Assembly: GCA_947368535.1 (NCBI GenBank)
Contig: CANBHY010000003.1
Location: 122,431-186,430 of the forward strand
Origin: an uncultured Clostridium sp.
GTDB taxonomy: Bacteria; Bacillota; Clostridia; TANB77; CAG-508
Direction: 5' to 3'
Length of the DNA: 64,000 nt
Shown piece by piece: positions 44,687 to 53,388 of the stretch (the first letter of the stretch is position 1; every line of letters starts with the position of its first letter). The notes below the pieces were generated by a model. The model worked only from the letters and a program-made list of their open reading frames with translations, did no database searches and was not told the origin of the DNA. Position numbers and translations under genes: made by a program.

Positions 44687-46002
44687 TATTCAACCTCTTT
44701 AAAATTGATTTCTGATTCTTTATATTCTTCTGGTTTTAATCCTACATGTGAATTCATATATTCTAGTAAAAGTATTAGTATTATAAATGATGTAGCTCCT
44801 ATTATAATACAGGCATTTGATGTGTTTGTAAAAGTTAGTAATCCTGCACCTAAAAACGATACAAGGCTTGCTATAATTCCTTCTATAATGTTACTAGCGG
44901 TCAGAATTTTTATTCTCATTGAACTTGAAGAAAAGCTTCCAAGATATTGTTTTATTAATGTATAATAAGGACCTTTTATAAAAAATTGTACTAATAGCAT
45001 AGCTACTACTATGATGAGCATTGTTAAATAGTGTATGTTTAATGATACTACTAATCCGGAAATTATTATTGAAAAGGCATAATATAAACCCAAATATGTT
45101 AGAGATTTATTTTTTAATTTCTTATTTATTTGAGGAGACAAAATTGATCCTATTCCTGAAGCTATACCTAATAGTGCAAAAATAATTCCAATATCCTGTG
45201 ATGTCATTCCAATATCATCTAAAAGGCTTCTTCTATAAGTTATTAAAAGATAAATAATTGAGTAAAAAATAGCATTAAAATAAATAAGTGATTTTAATCT
45301 TTTAGATGAGAAAATAAATTTAAATGCATTTTTTAAATTTCTTATATATTGTTTTAAGCTTGAAATAGAATTTTCATATTTATTATGTGATTCATCGGGA
45401 TTATTAATATCCTCAGGTACTTCAGAAAAGAAATGACAAATAAAAAATGAAGCAAGTGCACATATTAAGCACATTATAATTGGAATATTTGGATTTATAA
45501 TATATAAAAATCCAGAAGCAATACATGTGATAGCATCAAAAATATAAAATAAAGCAGAACTTCTGCCTTCAATTTTTGAAAATGATTTTGATTTATTTTT
45601 ATTAGGTGGAAGAGAATCATAAAGTACGTTTGATTCACATAAACTTTTTAAAACAAAACCAAATGCCATAAAAGCATTTGAAATGATTAAAAGGTATGTA
45701 CTTTTGCAACCTAATATAAATAATACATAAATTGCTACTGATGCGTTTCCGATAATTAGAGATGTTCTTTTACCAAATTTTGATGTAATTATTGATAAAG
45801 GAATTTGAAAAACTATTTTAAAAATTGGATAAAAAGCATCAGCGAAAATAATTTCTGCTGCAGAAAGACCATGATAGCTGTTTAAATATAAAAAAGAGAT
45901 TGCATAGTAAAATAGCAAGTCCCAAGAAAATATTTTATATAAATAATATAATTTCAAATTTTTATTTCTATTTTTTTGAATTATTTTTTCTTCTTTTGTC
46001 AT
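44686..46002 (-). CDS. Major facilitator superfamily transporter
   Basis: About 438 residues with some 12 hydrophobic helices. The first MFS half has ADAFYPIFKIVFQIPLSIIT followed by the basic SKFGKRTS turn typical between helices 2 and 3. The substrate is not predictable; drug or metabolite export is common for such proteins. Start 46002 follows AGGAGG; the longer upstream frame has no ribosome binding site. Confidence 0.88.
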   Translation of the reverse strand: MTKEEKIIQKNRNKNLKLYYLYKIFSWDLLFYYAISFLYLNSYHGLSAAEIIFADAFYPIFKIVFQIPLSIITSKFGKRTSLIIGNASVAIYVLFILGCKSTYLLIISNAFMAFGFVLKSLCESNVLYDSLPPNKNKSKSFSKIEGRSSALFYIFDAITCIASGFLYIINPNIPIIMCLICALASFFICHFFSEVPEDINNPDESHNKYENSISSLKQYIRNLKNAFKFIFSSKRLKSLIYFNAIFYSIIYLLITYRRSLLDDIGMTSQDIGIIFALLGIASGIGSILSPQINKKLKNKSLTYLGLYYAFSIIISGLVVSLNIHYLTMLIIVVAMLLVQFFIKGPYYTLIKQYLGSFSSSSMRIKILTASNIIEGIIASLVSFLGAGLLTFTNTSNACIIIGATSFIILILLLEYMNSHVGLKPEEYKESEINFKEVE

Positions 46003-46020
46003 TTGTGCCTCCTGAAAATA

Positions 46021-46049
46021 AGTATAACAATAAAATATTTTATTATCAA
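46021..46049 (-). promoter_or_regulatory. Promoter of the MFS gene
   Basis: Minus strand TTGATA (46044-46049), 17-bp spacer, TATACT (46021-46026). Divergent from the yqeG promoter 7 bp away. Confidence 0.65.
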
Positions 46050-46055
46050 GAAAAA

Positions 46056-46084
46056 TTGACAAAGTTCGAACATATTGGTAAGAT
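46056..46084 (+). promoter_or_regulatory. Promoter of yqeG
   Basis: TTGACA (46056-46061), 17-bp spacer, TAAGAT (46079-46084). The -35 boxes of the two divergent promoters are only 6 bp apart. Confidence 0.65.
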
Positions 46085-46111
46085 TATTATGATTAGGGAG
46101 GATAACAAAAT

Positions 46112-46612
46112 ATGAATATTTATCCTAGTCTTTATTTAGACAGTGTAAAAAATATTAGTGCTACTTTACTAAAGAAGAATAAATTAAGTGGTTTGATTTT
46201 AGATGTAGATAATACTTTAATTGATTATGATAGAAATTTATTAGATGGCGCAGAAAAGTGGTGTGATGAAATAAAGCAAGATGGTATAAAATGCATTATA
46301 GTATCTAATAGTCATAAAAAAGAGAAAATAGAGAAAGTAGCTAAAGCTTTAGATATAGATTATATTATGTTTGCCAAAAAACCATTTAAATCAGGCTTTA
46401 AAAAGGCTTTAGAAAGATTAGAACTAAAGCCAGAAGAAGTTGCTGTTGTGGGTGATCAGTTATTTACAGATATTATAGGAGCAAGAAGAATGAAGATGTT
46501 TCCTATTTTAGTAAAACCTGTAGGGAAAAAAGATATATTTATTACAAAAGTTAAAAGACCTATAGAAAATGCATTTATTAAAAAATACTTAAAAGAGAAA
46601 GGTAAAATTTAA
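46112..46612 (+). CDS. YqeG family HAD-superfamily phosphatase
   Basis: A 166-residue haloacid dehalogenase-type phosphatase of the YqeG (HAD_IIIA) group. Motif I ILDVDNTLIDYDR, motif II VSNSHKKEK, and motif IV VGDQLFTDIIGARRMKM are complete. Members act on phosphorylated small molecules such as phosphatidylglycerophosphate-like substrates; the exact substrate is not established here. AGGGAGGATAAC precedes the ATG. It starts the run yqeG-A24-M24. Confidence 0.9.
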   Translation: MNIYPSLYLDSVKNISATLLKKNKLSGLILDVDNTLIDYDRNLLDGAEKWCDEIKQDGIKCIIVSNSHKKEKIEKVAKALDIDYIMFAKKPFKSGFKKALERLELKPEEVAVVGDQLFTDIIGARRMKMFPILVKPVGKKDIFITKVKRPIENAFIKKYLKEKGKI

Positions 46613-46613
46613 A

Positions 46614-47390
46614 ATGTATTTTAATAATATACATATTATTATATATTTAATTGTTGGATTAATTGGCTGTATTGTAGGACAAGTTTTGGGTTTAATAAAC
46701 AAAAGATTGGAAAATCATGAGAGAATATTAGAAAAAGGTTCTTTAAAAAAATTTAAAAAAGAATTTAAAGCACATTATGGACTAATGACTATAATGTTTA
46801 TATTATATATAGTGCTTTTATATGTTTGCAAAATGGATTTAGAATTATGGTATGCAAATATAAAAAATTTAAGCTATTTTCTACTATTACCATTATTAAT
46901 ATCAGCTTTTGTTATTGATTGGAGAAAACAAATAATTCCTAACAGATTAGTTCTTACTATTTTTGAAATAGGTTTGTTAGTTACATTCTTTGAGGGAGTA
47001 AGTAGTCCTACAGGAATGTCATTGGCTCTTAATCGTTTAGAAGGAATGGTAGTTGGTGCTATAATATTTGGAATGATAACATTGTTAGGAGGCTTAATTG
47101 CAGGAAAAGAAGCTATGGGGATGGGTGATGTAAAACTCATGGGAGCATTGGGACTTTTCTTTGGAATGAAGAATATTATAATGATTTCAATTTTGTCTTT
47201 CTTAATTGGTGCAATTGCTAGTATATTTTTATTAGTATTTAAAATTAAGAAAACAGACGAATATATACCTTTTGGACCATTTATAGTTATTTCAGCGATT
47301 GCTTGTATTATGCTTCCAGAAGATGTTCTTTTTACAAGTTTATGGTTTGTATTTTCTGGTGAATGGTTTATAAAATATATAAGAAAATAA
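46614..47390 (+). CDS. Prepilin peptidase (A24 family)
   Basis: 258 residues with about seven hydrophobic helices. The two catalytic aspartates appear in VIDWRKQIIPNRL and in GMGDVKLMGALGLFFG. The N-terminal four-Cys methylase domain of full prepilin peptidases is missing, so it probably only cleaves leader peptides. No pilin genes are in the window. It begins 1 bp after the yqeG stop. Confidence 0.88.
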   Translation: MYFNNIHIIIYLIVGLIGCIVGQVLGLINKRLENHERILEKGSLKKFKKEFKAHYGLMTIMFILYIVLLYVCKMDLELWYANIKNLSYFLLLPLLISAFVIDWRKQIIPNRLVLTIFEIGLLVTFFEGVSSPTGMSLALNRLEGMVVGAIIFGMITLLGGLIAGKEAMGMGDVKLMGALGLFFGMKNIIMISILSFLIGAIASIFLLVFKIKKTDEYIPFGPFIVISAIACIMLPEDVLFTSLWFVFSGEWFIKYIRK

Positions 47391-47406
47391 AAAAGGAGGT
47401 ACTATT

Positions 47407-48471
47407 ATGAATATAAAGATTAAATGGCTTAGGGATAAACTAAGAACACAAAATTTACAAGGCATGATAGTATCAAATCCAGTTAATGTAAAGTATTTGA
47501 CAGGTATTGATGCAGAAGGTGAATTATTAATTACTTTAAGAGAAAATATTTTTTTAACTGATAGTAGGTATGTTGAAGCAGTTAATACTATTTTAACTAT
47601 TGAAGATGAGATTCTAGTAAATGATAAGAAAAATTTAAATAGAGATGATTATTCAGCATTTTTTATGTTTTGTGAGAATGTTGGATTTGAAGAGAACTTT
47701 GTTACATATGCTGAGTATAAGGAATTATTACAAAAGTATAGAGTAAATTTAATGGAAACAGAAAATATTGTGGAATCCCAAAGAGTTATAAAAGAGGAGA
47801 AAGAAATTCAATATATTGAAAGAGCATGTGATATTACTGACAAGTGCTTTGAATATTTAAAAGAATTTATAAAAATAGGAATGACAGAAAAAGAAATTGC
47901 TTTTGAGATAGAAAGATTTTATAAAACAAATGGAGCTGATGATGTTTCATTTGCACCTATAGTTGCCTCTGGACATAATTCTTCTATGCCACATGCAATA
48001 CCAGGGAATAGAAAAATCAAAGACGGTGACTTGATATTAATTGATATGGGATGTAAATATAAAGGATATTGTTCTGATATGACAAGAATGATATTTGTTA
48101 ATTATATTGAAGATGAATATAAAGATGCTTATGATATTTGTCTTAAAAATAATGAAATGGTTGAAAAAGAACTTAAAGATGGAAAAAATATGAAAACAAT
48201 TGCTCAAAATTCTAATAATGATTTAAAAGCAAATGGTTATATTCCATTACATTCAGTAGGACATGGTGTTGGTTTGGACATACACGAAAAACCATTTTTT
48301 AGCATAACATATGATCAACAGCTTAAAGAAAATATGGTTGTTACAGTTGAACCAGGAGTATATAAGACAGGTCAATTTGGAATAAGAATAGAAGATACCG
48401 TATTAATAGGAAAGATGAATATGACTATATTAACAAAATCTTCAAAAGAACCAACAATTATTAATGTATAA
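47407..48471 (+). CDS. M24 Xaa-Pro aminopeptidase
   Basis: A dimetal aminopeptidase of the proline-peptidase group. Metal ligands are visible: LILIDMGCKYKGYCSDMTR, HSVGHGVGLDIHEKP and VTVEPGVYKTGQFGIRIED. 354 residues, typical of the short Bacillota form that precedes efp. AAAGGAGG precedes the ATG. Its stop overlaps the ATG at 48471 of the next frame (TAATG). Confidence 0.95.
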   Translation: MNIKIKWLRDKLRTQNLQGMIVSNPVNVKYLTGIDAEGELLITLRENIFLTDSRYVEAVNTILTIEDEILVNDKKNLNRDDYSAFFMFCENVGFEENFVTYAEYKELLQKYRVNLMETENIVESQRVIKEEKEIQYIERACDITDKCFEYLKEFIKIGMTEKEIAFEIERFYKTNGADDVSFAPIVASGHNSSMPHAIPGNRKIKDGDLILIDMGCKYKGYCSDMTRMIFVNYIEDEYKDAYDICLKNNEMVEKELKDGKNMKTIAQNSNNDLKANGYIPLHSVGHGVGLDIHEKPFFSITYDQQLKENMVVTVEPGVYKTGQFGIRIEDTVLIGKMNMTILTKSSKEPTIINV

Positions 48472-48482
48472 TGAGGAAAAAA

Positions 48483-49964
48483 ATGGATTCTAAAAGAAAT
48501 AAAATTTTAAATATATCAATTATTATAATTGGAACAATCTTTTTGCTTTTATCGGCATTTCATACCAATATATGGTTTGATGAAAGTTATTCAGTTTCTA
48601 TAGCTAATCATAATTTTGCTGAGATATGGAAAATTAGCAGTTATGATGTTCATCCAATTTTTTATTATTGGATATTACGAATAATTAATTTAATATTTGG
48701 AATGAATGTATATACATATAGATTATTTTCTGTACTATGTATAACACTTACAGGTATACTAGGATACACACATATAAGAAAAGATTTTGGAGAGAGAGTT
48801 GGAATACTATTTTCGTATTTAACCTTTTTTCTTCCAGCAATTTGTATATATGCTGTTGAAATTAGAATGTATGCTTTAGCTTTATATTTAGCTACTATTT
48901 TAGGAATATATGCATATAGAATTGTAACTAAAGAATTTTCAAAAAAGAATTGGATTATTTTTGCGATATCTAGTTTGTGCTTAGCATATACACATTATTA
49001 TGGATTAATAACTGCAGGGATTGTAAATTTAGTTTTATTTATTTACATATTAATAAAGAAAAAAGAAGATAAAAGATATATTAAAAGTTTTATAATTCAG
49101 GCAATTATTGAAGTTGTTTTATATTTGCCTTGGATAGTACCATTTTTATATAGAAGTTTGAAATCTAGTGGAGGCTTTTGGATTAAAATAACATTTCCTA
49201 ATACTCTTATGGAACTTTTGAATTTTCAATATAATGGAACACTAGGAGATCCTTTTACTAAAAAGGCTATTATAGCATTGGCTTTTGCAGTTGTTTTATA
49301 TGGATACATAATTATAAAAGAAATACTACAAGTTAGAAAAGAAAAAAGAAAGTTATTTAATGCAGGCGAATTAGCTATTTTAATATATTTATTGGTAATA
49401 CTTGGTGCATGGATTCTTTCTAAGAAAACGGAAATACTATATAGTAGATATCTTTTAGTTATAACTGGATTTTTAATTTTTGAATTAGCATACTTTTTAT
49501 CTAAAGAAAAAGTAGTAGTTATGGCAATAATTATAGTGTTTTTAACAGGAATGTCTGTATATAATGAATATCATTTAGTAAGAGAAAATTATGCAAGTAG
49601 TAATTTAGAAGCAATCAATTATATGAAGGAAAATATACAAGATGGGGATATTATAATTTATAATAGAATTAATATGGCAATACTTAATACTTATTTTCCG
49701 GATAATACACAATATTTTTTGAATTTCGGACATTGGGGAATTCATGAAGCATATAAAGCATATGCACCATCAATGAAAATTGTTGAAGATTGGAATTTTC
49801 TAAATGATTTTTACGGAAGAATATGGATTATGGATTCTGAAGATAGTACTTATGTATATGATAACATTGATAAAAACATTGTAGAAACAGTTGGAGAATG
49901 CAAACATTTTGAAGCAGCTTACCATGGTTATAAATATGATATAACTTTAGTAGAGAAAAAGTAA
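48483..49964 (+). CDS. Polytopic GT-C glycosyltransferase (family 39-like)
   Basis: About 493 residues with some ten hydrophobic helices. The early loop WFDESYSVSIANHNF carries the acidic pair typical of GT39/ArnT-like enzymes, followed by DVHPIFYYWIL. It likely transfers sugar from a lipid carrier to an extracytoplasmic acceptor. Start 48483 is preferred because AGGA lies 5 nt upstream; ATG 48471, overlapping the M24 stop, has none. It lies between M24 and efp, an unusual insertion. Confidence 0.85.
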   Translation: MDSKRNKILNISIIIIGTIFLLLSAFHTNIWFDESYSVSIANHNFAEIWKISSYDVHPIFYYWILRIINLIFGMNVYTYRLFSVLCITLTGILGYTHIRKDFGERVGILFSYLTFFLPAICIYAVEIRMYALALYLATILGIYAYRIVTKEFSKKNWIIFAISSLCLAYTHYYGLITAGIVNLVLFIYILIKKKEDKRYIKSFIIQAIIEVVLYLPWIVPFLYRSLKSSGGFWIKITFPNTLMELLNFQYNGTLGDPFTKKAIIALAFAVVLYGYIIIKEILQVRKEKRKLFNAGELAILIYLLVILGAWILSKKTEILYSRYLLVITGFLIFELAYFLSKEKVVVMAIIIVFLTGMSVYNEYHLVRENYASSNLEAINYMKENIQDGDIIIYNRINMAILNTYFPDNTQYFLNFGHWGIHEAYKAYAPSMKIVEDWNFLNDFYGRIWIMDSEDSTYVYDNIDKNIVETVGECKHFEAAYHGYKYDITLVEKK

Positions 49965-50004
49965 AGTATGTAATATGATTTAAATAAATATAAGGGAGAA
50001 AAAA

Positions 50005-51498
50005 ATGAAAGTATATAACAAAATAATAAACAAGTTAAATAAGTTTATTACATTAAAAAATATATTATTAGTAATTATCATTATAACAATATTATTAATG
50101 ATTCCAATTTTGCGTGTTTCTTTTTATACGCATCCTTCAGCTGATGATTATAGTTATGGAATAAATACTGCAAATGTTATAAAAAATGAAGGAATAATGG
50201 AAGTGTTTAAGGGAACTATAAAAACTTTGAATGAATTTTATTCTACTTGGCAAGGAACGTATAGTGCTATAATTTTATTTTCACTGAATCCAAGTGTTTT
50301 TGGAAATAACATGTACTTTTTAACTACTTTTATAATTATAGGTTTATTATTTATAGCTATGTATTATTTTCTAAAGCAAATTATTAATAAGTTTTTAAAG
50401 TGTGATAAAAAGATTTTTTGGATATGTTTATTAGCGCTATTTCTTCTTTTTATTGAGACTATGCCTGATAAATGTCAAGGATTATTTTGGTGGAATGGTG
50501 CAAGTTTTTATATGATTTTTTTAGCATTAGAATTTTTAGAATGGGGCTTGCTAGTTAAAAGATATTTTTTAGGAGAAAAAACAAAATTAAATTATGTTTT
50601 GTTAAGTATCTTAATTGCAATAATAGGTGGTGGAAACTATGTAACTGCATTACAACAAATAATAATATTGGCTTTAATTAATATATATACATTAAAAAAT
50701 AAAGACAAAAGTGCTATTTGCTTGTTTTTAATTGCAGGTTTAAGTTTAGGAATTAGTGCAATGGCACCAGGAAATGCTACAAGACAGGCTATGTTACCTA
50801 AAATGAATCCAGTAAAAGCAATTATATTATCTTTTGCATGGGGATTATATAAAGCATATATTTGGATGACTCCGTTAAATTTTGAAGTATTATTATTGGT
50901 GACTTTAATGTTATTCCAGACATATAAAAATGCAAAAATAAAATTTAATCATCCTATAATAGTAGCATTATTTGCTTTTTGTATTTTTTCTGCAGAATTT
51001 ACGCCAACTTTATATGCGCAATCTTCTATTGGAGAGGGAAGAATGCATAATATTATGTATATTTCATATTTGATATTTAGCTTAATAACGTTATATTACA
51101 TAATAGGTAGTATAAGAAATAAGCTTATTTCTACAGGCATTTTTTCAAAAGATGCAGATAAGTTGGCAATGGATTTAATAAAAAATAATTTAGTTTTAAT
51201 TGTAATTGTTATTTCTGGAACAATGATATTGAGCATTTTTATAAATAGAGCTGAAATGACATCATATTCGACAAATCAAATATTAAAAAATGGAATGGCT
51301 CAAAAGTATGACGAAGAATGTAAAGAAAGAATAAAAATATTAGAAAATAAAGATATTAAGGAAGTTGAATTTAAAGAACTTACAGTACATCCATATCCTA
51401 TATTTAATAATGAATTTGATCCATGGATTGAAAGTTGGAAAAACTTGCCGGCGGCAAAGATATATAATAAAGATTATATAGTATTAGTGAAAGAATGA
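50005..51498 (+). CDS. Polytopic membrane protein, DUF6056-like
   Basis: 497 residues with about eleven hydrophobic helices. An early extracytoplasmic loop HPSADDYSYGINTANVI then YSTWQGTYSAIILFSLNPSV matches the pattern I associate with DUF6056 proteins, which resemble GT-C glycosyltransferases. The double Asp in SADDYS could be catalytic. The specific acceptor is unknown. It pairs with the preceding GT39-like gene and AAGGGAG is upstream. Confidence 0.8.
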   Translation: MKVYNKIINKLNKFITLKNILLVIIIITILLMIPILRVSFYTHPSADDYSYGINTANVIKNEGIMEVFKGTIKTLNEFYSTWQGTYSAIILFSLNPSVFGNNMYFLTTFIIIGLLFIAMYYFLKQIINKFLKCDKKIFWICLLALFLLFIETMPDKCQGLFWWNGASFYMIFLALEFLEWGLLVKRYFLGEKTKLNYVLLSILIAIIGGGNYVTALQQIIILALINIYTLKNKDKSAICLFLIAGLSLGISAMAPGNATRQAMLPKMNPVKAIILSFAWGLYKAYIWMTPLNFEVLLLVTLMLFQTYKNAKIKFNHPIIVALFAFCIFSAEFTPTLYAQSSIGEGRMHNIMYISYLIFSLITLYYIIGSIRNKLISTGIFSKDADKLAMDLIKNNLVLIVIVISGTMILSIFINRAEMTSYSTNQILKNGMAQKYDEECKERIKILENKDIKEVEFKELTVHPYPIFNNEFDPWIESWKNLPAAKIYNKDYIVLVKE

Positions 51499-51515
51499 TA
51501 TATAATGGCAAATAC

Positions 51516-51544
51516 TTGATTTTGTGCATAAAATATAGTATTAT
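51516..51544 (+). promoter_or_regulatory. Promoter of efp
   Basis: TTGATT (51516-51521), 17-bp spacer, TATTAT (51539-51544). Confidence 0.65.
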
Positions 51545-51587
51545 AGTAGAAGATTTAAAATAAGAGAAAATTTAAGGAGGAATAAAT

Positions 51588-52154
51588 ATGGCAGAAGTAT
51601 ATATGGCAGGAGATTTAAGAAATGGAACTACTTTTGAAATGGAGGGTTCTGTATATAAAGTTGTTGAATTCCAACATGTAAAACCTGGTAAAGGAGCTGC
51701 TTTTGTTAGAACAAAATTAAAAAATGTAATTAATGGATCTGTTTTAGAAAAAACTTTTAATCCATCTGAAAAATTACAAGGGGCTGAAATTGAAAAAAGA
51801 GATATGCAATATCTTTATAGTGATGAAGATTTATATTATTTTATGGATAATGAAACATATGAGCAAATACCACTTAATAAAGAACAAATAGGAGATGCTT
51901 TAAAGTTTATTAAAGAAAATATGAGTTGTAAAATACTTTCTTTTAAAGGAAATGTATTTGCAGTTGAGCCACCTATGTTTGTTGAATTAGAAGTTACATA
52001 CACTGAACCAGGATTTAGTGGAAACACAACAACTACTTCTGGAAAACCAGCTACACTTGAAAACGGATATGAAATATCTGTACCTTTATTTATAAATATT
52101 GGTGATGTTATAAGAATTGATACTAGAACTGGTGAGTACATGGAAAGAATTTAA
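51588..52154 (+). CDS. efp: Elongation factor P
   Basis: Relieves ribosome stalling at polyproline stretches. 188 residues: KOW-like domain with the tip loop [18 protein letters not shown] (conserved Lys at about 35, the position modified in many bacteria), then OB domains and the C-terminal GEYMERI. Own promoter and AAGGAGG. Cotranscribed with the CD1247-type gene 21 bp downstream. Confidence 0.97.
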   Translation: MAEVYMAGDLRNGTTFEMEGSVYKVVEFQHVKPGKGAAFVRTKLKNVINGSVLEKTFNPSEKLQGAEIEKRDMQYLYSDEDLYYFMDNETYEQIPLNKEQIGDALKFIKENMSCKILSFKGNVFAVEPPMFVELEVTYTEPGFSGNTTTTSGKPATLENGYEISVPLFINIGDVIRIDTRTGEYMERI

Positions 52155-52175
52155 TCAAAAGGAGACTTTAAGTTA

Positions 52176-52586
52176 GTGTCAAATTTAGAAGAGCAATACC
52201 AAAAGATGATTGAAACTTTAGAAAAATCTATTAAGGATAAGGAAAAGTTAGAAAAGGCTAAAGAACAATTGGATGATATAGTATCTATTGTTGTTGAAGA
52301 TTGTGAACATATTTTAGATAAATATGATGAAAAAGTTCAACTTATAGAGAGTAAGAATTCAGAAAACGAAATGAGAATTGCTATATTAGAAGAAAAAGTT
52401 AAGTATTTTGAAAAAATGGTTGAATTGGATGATTATGATTTCTTCATTACTTGTCCTTATTGTGGTTTTGAATTTCAAACTGACTATGATGATGAAGTTG
52501 AAACTGTGAATTGTCCAGAATGCGGAAAAGCTTTTGATGTAGATTGGGATGATGAGGAGAATGATGAAGAGTCAGATGAAAAATAA
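52176..52586 (+). CDS. CD1247-type zinc-ribbon protein
   Basis: 136 residues: a coiled-coil N-terminal part (about 1-88), then a zinc ribbon with CPYCGFEF and CPECGKAF, and a very acidic tail. It resembles the CD1247 N-terminal-domain proteins found after efp in Clostridia; role unknown. GTG start 52176 after AAAGGAGAC. Its last 103 bp are antisense to the tail of the frameshifted M23 gene. Confidence 0.85.
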   Translation: MSNLEEQYQKMIETLEKSIKDKEKLEKAKEQLDDIVSIVVEDCEHILDKYDEKVQLIESKNSENEMRIAILEEKVKYFEKMVELDDYDFFITCPYCGFEFQTDYDDEVETVNCPECGKAFDVDWDDEENDEESDEK

Positions 52587-53131
52587 ATTAGAGGATTGAC
52601 GGCTATGCCGTCTTTTTTTATGCTTAAGTGCAGATGTGGCCCAGTAGTAGCACCGATTTGTTGGATTACCGTGCGGAATCTTTATAAGGATTATTGATAA
52701 TGTCGAATATATTTTTAGGACCTACATATGCAATAATAGAATTTTGTATTACATAATCTCCTATATTAAAAATAAAATTAGGTGATATATGAGAATAAGA
52801 TGCTGTTATATTTTGATTTTGGATAGTAACGGTATATCCATTAGCACCGATTAAATCCTGTATAAATTACCTTACCAGAAAAACAAGAATATATAGGTGT
52901 GTTTTGCGATGCTGCTATATCAATACCATAATGATAGCTTGAAGCACCAGAAGTTGGAGATTTTCTAGGTCCAAAATAGCAAGTTATATTTTTATTATTT
53001 GGGAGAGGCCAAGTAAAATAGGAAGTGGTTGAAAGTTGACTAGATTCAATAGGTAACATGGAAACAAAAATTGTATATAAAATTAATGTGAATGATAAAA
53101 AAATAAATGATTTAAAAAAAGAGCTATACAT
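52484..53131 (-). pseudogene. M23 (LytM-like) peptidase with three +1 frameshifts, each at CGGT
   Basis: Starts at ATG 53131 after AGAAAGGAAAT, with a signal-anchor (about 1-27). The first frame runs to a stop at 52841 and ends GKVIYTGFNRC. Skipping one C before GGT at 52849 restores GANGYTVTIQNQN and SYSHISP; skipping one at 52671 restores GNPTN; skipping one at 52655 restores GATTGPHLHLSIKKDG and AVNPLIYF. The joined protein has every M23 zinc ligand (HYGID, SYSHIS, HLH). All three slips have the same form, CGGT where GGT (Gly) is expected. The last frame then runs to TAG at 52484, antisense to the neighbour. It may be a decayed gene or one decoded by +1 shifting at CGG. Confidence 0.8.
52598..52619 (+). 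terminator. Intrinsic terminator after the CD1247-type gene
   Basis: GACGGC (52598-52603), loop TAT, GCCGTC (52607-52612), then seven U. On the minus strand the same bases would encode the DGIAV segment of the M23 peptidase. Confidence 0.9.
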
Positions 53132-53165
53132 GAAATTTCCTTTCTGGTATAGCCCTTTTATTTAT

Positions 53166-53240
53166 TGGCAGGAGTACTAGGATTCGAACCCAGACAAGCG
53201 GTTTTGGAGACCGATGTGCTACCATTAACACTATACTCCT
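53166..53240 (-). tRNA. tRNA-Trp (anticodon CCA)
   Basis: Read on the minus strand from 53240. Acceptor AGGAGTA pairs with TACTCCT; D arm GTGT...GCAC; anticodon arm CGGT-CTCCAAA-ACCG with anticodon CCA; T arm containing GGTTCGAATCC; discriminator G and an encoded CCA end (53166-53168). It precedes the M23 gene on the same strand. Confidence 0.95.
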
Positions 53241-53257
53241 AAATTGAAATTTTACTT

Positions 53258-53286
53258 ATTATACATAAATTTTGAGTTAAAATCAA
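53258..53286 (-). promoter_or_regulatory. Promoter of tRNA-Trp (and M23)
   Basis: Minus strand TTGATT (53281-53286), 17-bp spacer, TATAAT (53258-53263), 17 bp before the tRNA 5' end. No terminator separates the tRNA from the M23 gene. Confidence 0.75.
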
Positions 53287-53332
53287 GAGAGATTTATAAT
53301 ATTTTGTAAATATTGGTATTGATCTTTTTATG

Positions 53333-53361
53333 TTGATATTTATTTTTTTGTTTAGTATAAT
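53333..53361 (+). promoter_or_regulatory. Promoter of the GH25 lysozyme gene
   Basis: TTGATA (53333-53338), 17-bp spacer, TATAAT (53356-53361). Confidence 0.75.
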
Positions 53362-53388
53362 TAATTATAGTACAAAGGAGTGAAAAAT

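Noticed and set aside
52841..53131. Short independent 96-residue secreted protein
   Set aside because: Its frame continues, after single-base corrections, into a complete M23 domain, so it is the 5' part of that gene.
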